7,189 bases of DNA, taken from positions 1 to 7,189 of the forward strand of contig JAOIVP010000026.1 of assembly GCA_028224115.1 (NCBI GenBank), read 5' to 3'. The notes below the pieces were generated by a model that saw only the letters and a list, made by a program, of their open reading frames with translations, ran no database searches and was not told the DNA's origin. This DNA is from Candidatus Pelagibacter sp. Lineage in GTDB: Bacteria; Pseudomonadota; Alphaproteobacteria; Pelagibacterales; Pelagibacteraceae. Shown here piece after piece: positions 6,398 through 7,189 of this stretch. A program made the translations under genes and the position numbers. Numbering within the stretch: position 1 is the first letter of the stretch; each line of letters opens with the position of its first letter.

Positions 6398-7189
6398 CTA
6401 AGTGTTTTTTAACTGGCCTCCACTAATATAGCTTTCAATATTATTTGCTAATCCAGTTTCTATATCACAATCAACAATTACACCACACAAAGTAGCTTCA
6501 CCCAAAGCTGTAAAATGCTTTATAGAATTCTTCTTTAAAAATCTATTCAATGAATTTTCTGCATTCATACCAATGACTGAGTCATAGTCTCCACACATTC
6601 CTGCATCTGTTTGATAGCCTGTTCCATTTTTTAAGATTCTAGCATCATTAGTTGGAATATGTGTGTGTGTTCCAACAACCAATGAGGCCTTACCATCAAA
6701 AAAATGTCCAATTGCATTTTTTTCACTTGTTATTTCGCCATGAAAATCAACAACTAATAAATCATAATCTTGTTTTAACCTGTATTGCTTCATAAATTTT
6801 TCTGAAATCTCAAACACGTCCTCACATTTTTTCATAAAGACATTGCCCATTAAGTTAAGAACTCCAATTTTAATATTTTTCTTAGTATTATAAATATTAA
6901 ATCCTTTTCCTGGCGCTGGCTCAAAAAGATTTTTAGGGCGCAGTAATCTTTCCTCTTTATCTATAAAATCCATTATCTCTTTTTGATCCCAAACATGATT
7001 TCCTGTGGTAATTACATCAACTCCACAATTAAAAAAATCATTACAAATTTCTTGGGTTATACCCACACCCTGAGCTGCAGCATTTTCACCATTAACAATT
7101 ACAAAATCTATTTTTTTTAGCTTAATTTCATTTAAAAGATTATTCATTAATTTTGAACAACCTGATATTCCAACAACATCGCCTAAAAA
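6398..7189 (-). CDS. ymdB: YmdB-family (TIGR00282-type) metallophosphoesterase, 5' end beyond window
   Basis: An ATG at 7147 begins a 249-residue frame, but the frame stays open to the window edge and the 14 upstream codons read FLGDVVGISGCSKL. GDVVG is the expected first metal-binding motif, so the real start lies a few codons beyond 7189 and the ATG at 7147 is internal. The other dinuclear-metal ligands of the family are all visible: NGENAA, TGNHVWDQ, DFHGE and VGTHTHIPT. The late motif TDAGMCGDYDSVIG is also typical. Members studied in Bacillus and Deinococcus hydrolyse cyclic nucleotides such as 2',3'-cAMP and bind two metal ions; the substrate here is unknown. It is a cytoplasmic protein with no signal peptide visible. 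The stop lies 7 nt before yebC, so the two are probably cotranscribed. The gene symbol follows the Bacillus name, not the unrelated E. coli ymdB. Confidence 0.9.
   Translation of the reverse strand, partial: FLGDVVGISGCSKLMNNLLNEIKLKKIDFVIVNGENAAAQGVGITQEICNDFFNCGVDVITTGNHVWDQKEIMDFIDKEERLLRPKNLFEPAPGKGFNIYNTKKNIKIGVLNLMGNVFMKKCEDVFEISEKFMKQYRLKQDYDLLVVDFHGEITSEKNAIGHFFDGKASLVVGTHTHIPTNDARILKNGTGYQTDAGMCGDYDSVIGMNAENSLNRFLKKNSIKHFTALGEATLCGVIVDCDIETGLANNIESYISGGQLKNT

Noticed and set aside
1..7189. Search for mobile elements, CRISPR arrays, tRNA or rRNA genes, or an unknown gene cluster
   Set aside because: All genes belong to known families in one co-directional block with short spacers; no transposase, direct-repeat array, RNA gene or gap above 300 nt was seen.

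Overview
The window is an AT-rich stretch (roughly 30% GC by eye) in which every supported gene lies on the minus strand, so it is read from the right edge to the left. In transcription order it holds ymdB (5' end cut by the right edge), yebC, a ruvC-like resolvase, tolQ, tolR, tolA, tolB, pal, cpoB/ybgF and tilS (cut by the left edge). The low GC, very tight packing and the order YmdB-YebC-RuvC-Tol/Pal-CpoB-TilS suggest a streamlined marine alphaproteobacterium, most likely SAR11/Pelagibacterales. That assignment is an inference; no rRNA or other direct taxonomic marker is present.

Right part (about 5174-7189): a YmdB-family metallophosphoesterase, the YebC translation factor and an atypical RuvC-like endonuclease are separated by 7 nt and by a 1-nt TGATG stop/start overlap. 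The ruvA, ruvB and ybgC genes that often sit between ruvC and tolQ in related bacteria are absent. The resolvase itself looks like the divergent, phage-like branch of the RuvC/RNase H fold.

Central part (1807-5120): tolQ, tolR, tolA and tolB form a complete Tol module. TolQ-TolR is the proton-driven inner-membrane motor, TolA the periplasm-spanning arm and TolB the periplasmic beta-propeller that binds Pal. The junctions are 0, 6 and 11 nt, consistent with one transcript and translational coupling.

Left part (1-1806): pal is set apart. A 97-nt leader with a hairpin and the best Shine-Dalgarno sequence in the window precedes it, and a strong intrinsic terminator follows it. Beyond the terminator, cpoB (TPR/coiled-coil regulator of the Tol-Pal/peptidoglycan interface) overlaps the start of tilS (tRNA-Ile lysidine synthetase) by 41 nt.

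Together these genes mainly build the trans-envelope Tol-Pal machine, which constricts the outer membrane at division and keeps it intact, with neighbours in translation quality (YebC, TilS) and recombination (RuvC-like). No mobile element, CRISPR array, tRNA, rRNA or unknown gene cluster was seen. I do not see a previously undescribed system here; the points worth a second look are the divergent resolvase, the isolated pal transcription unit, and the question of how cpoB-tilS is expressed behind a terminator.
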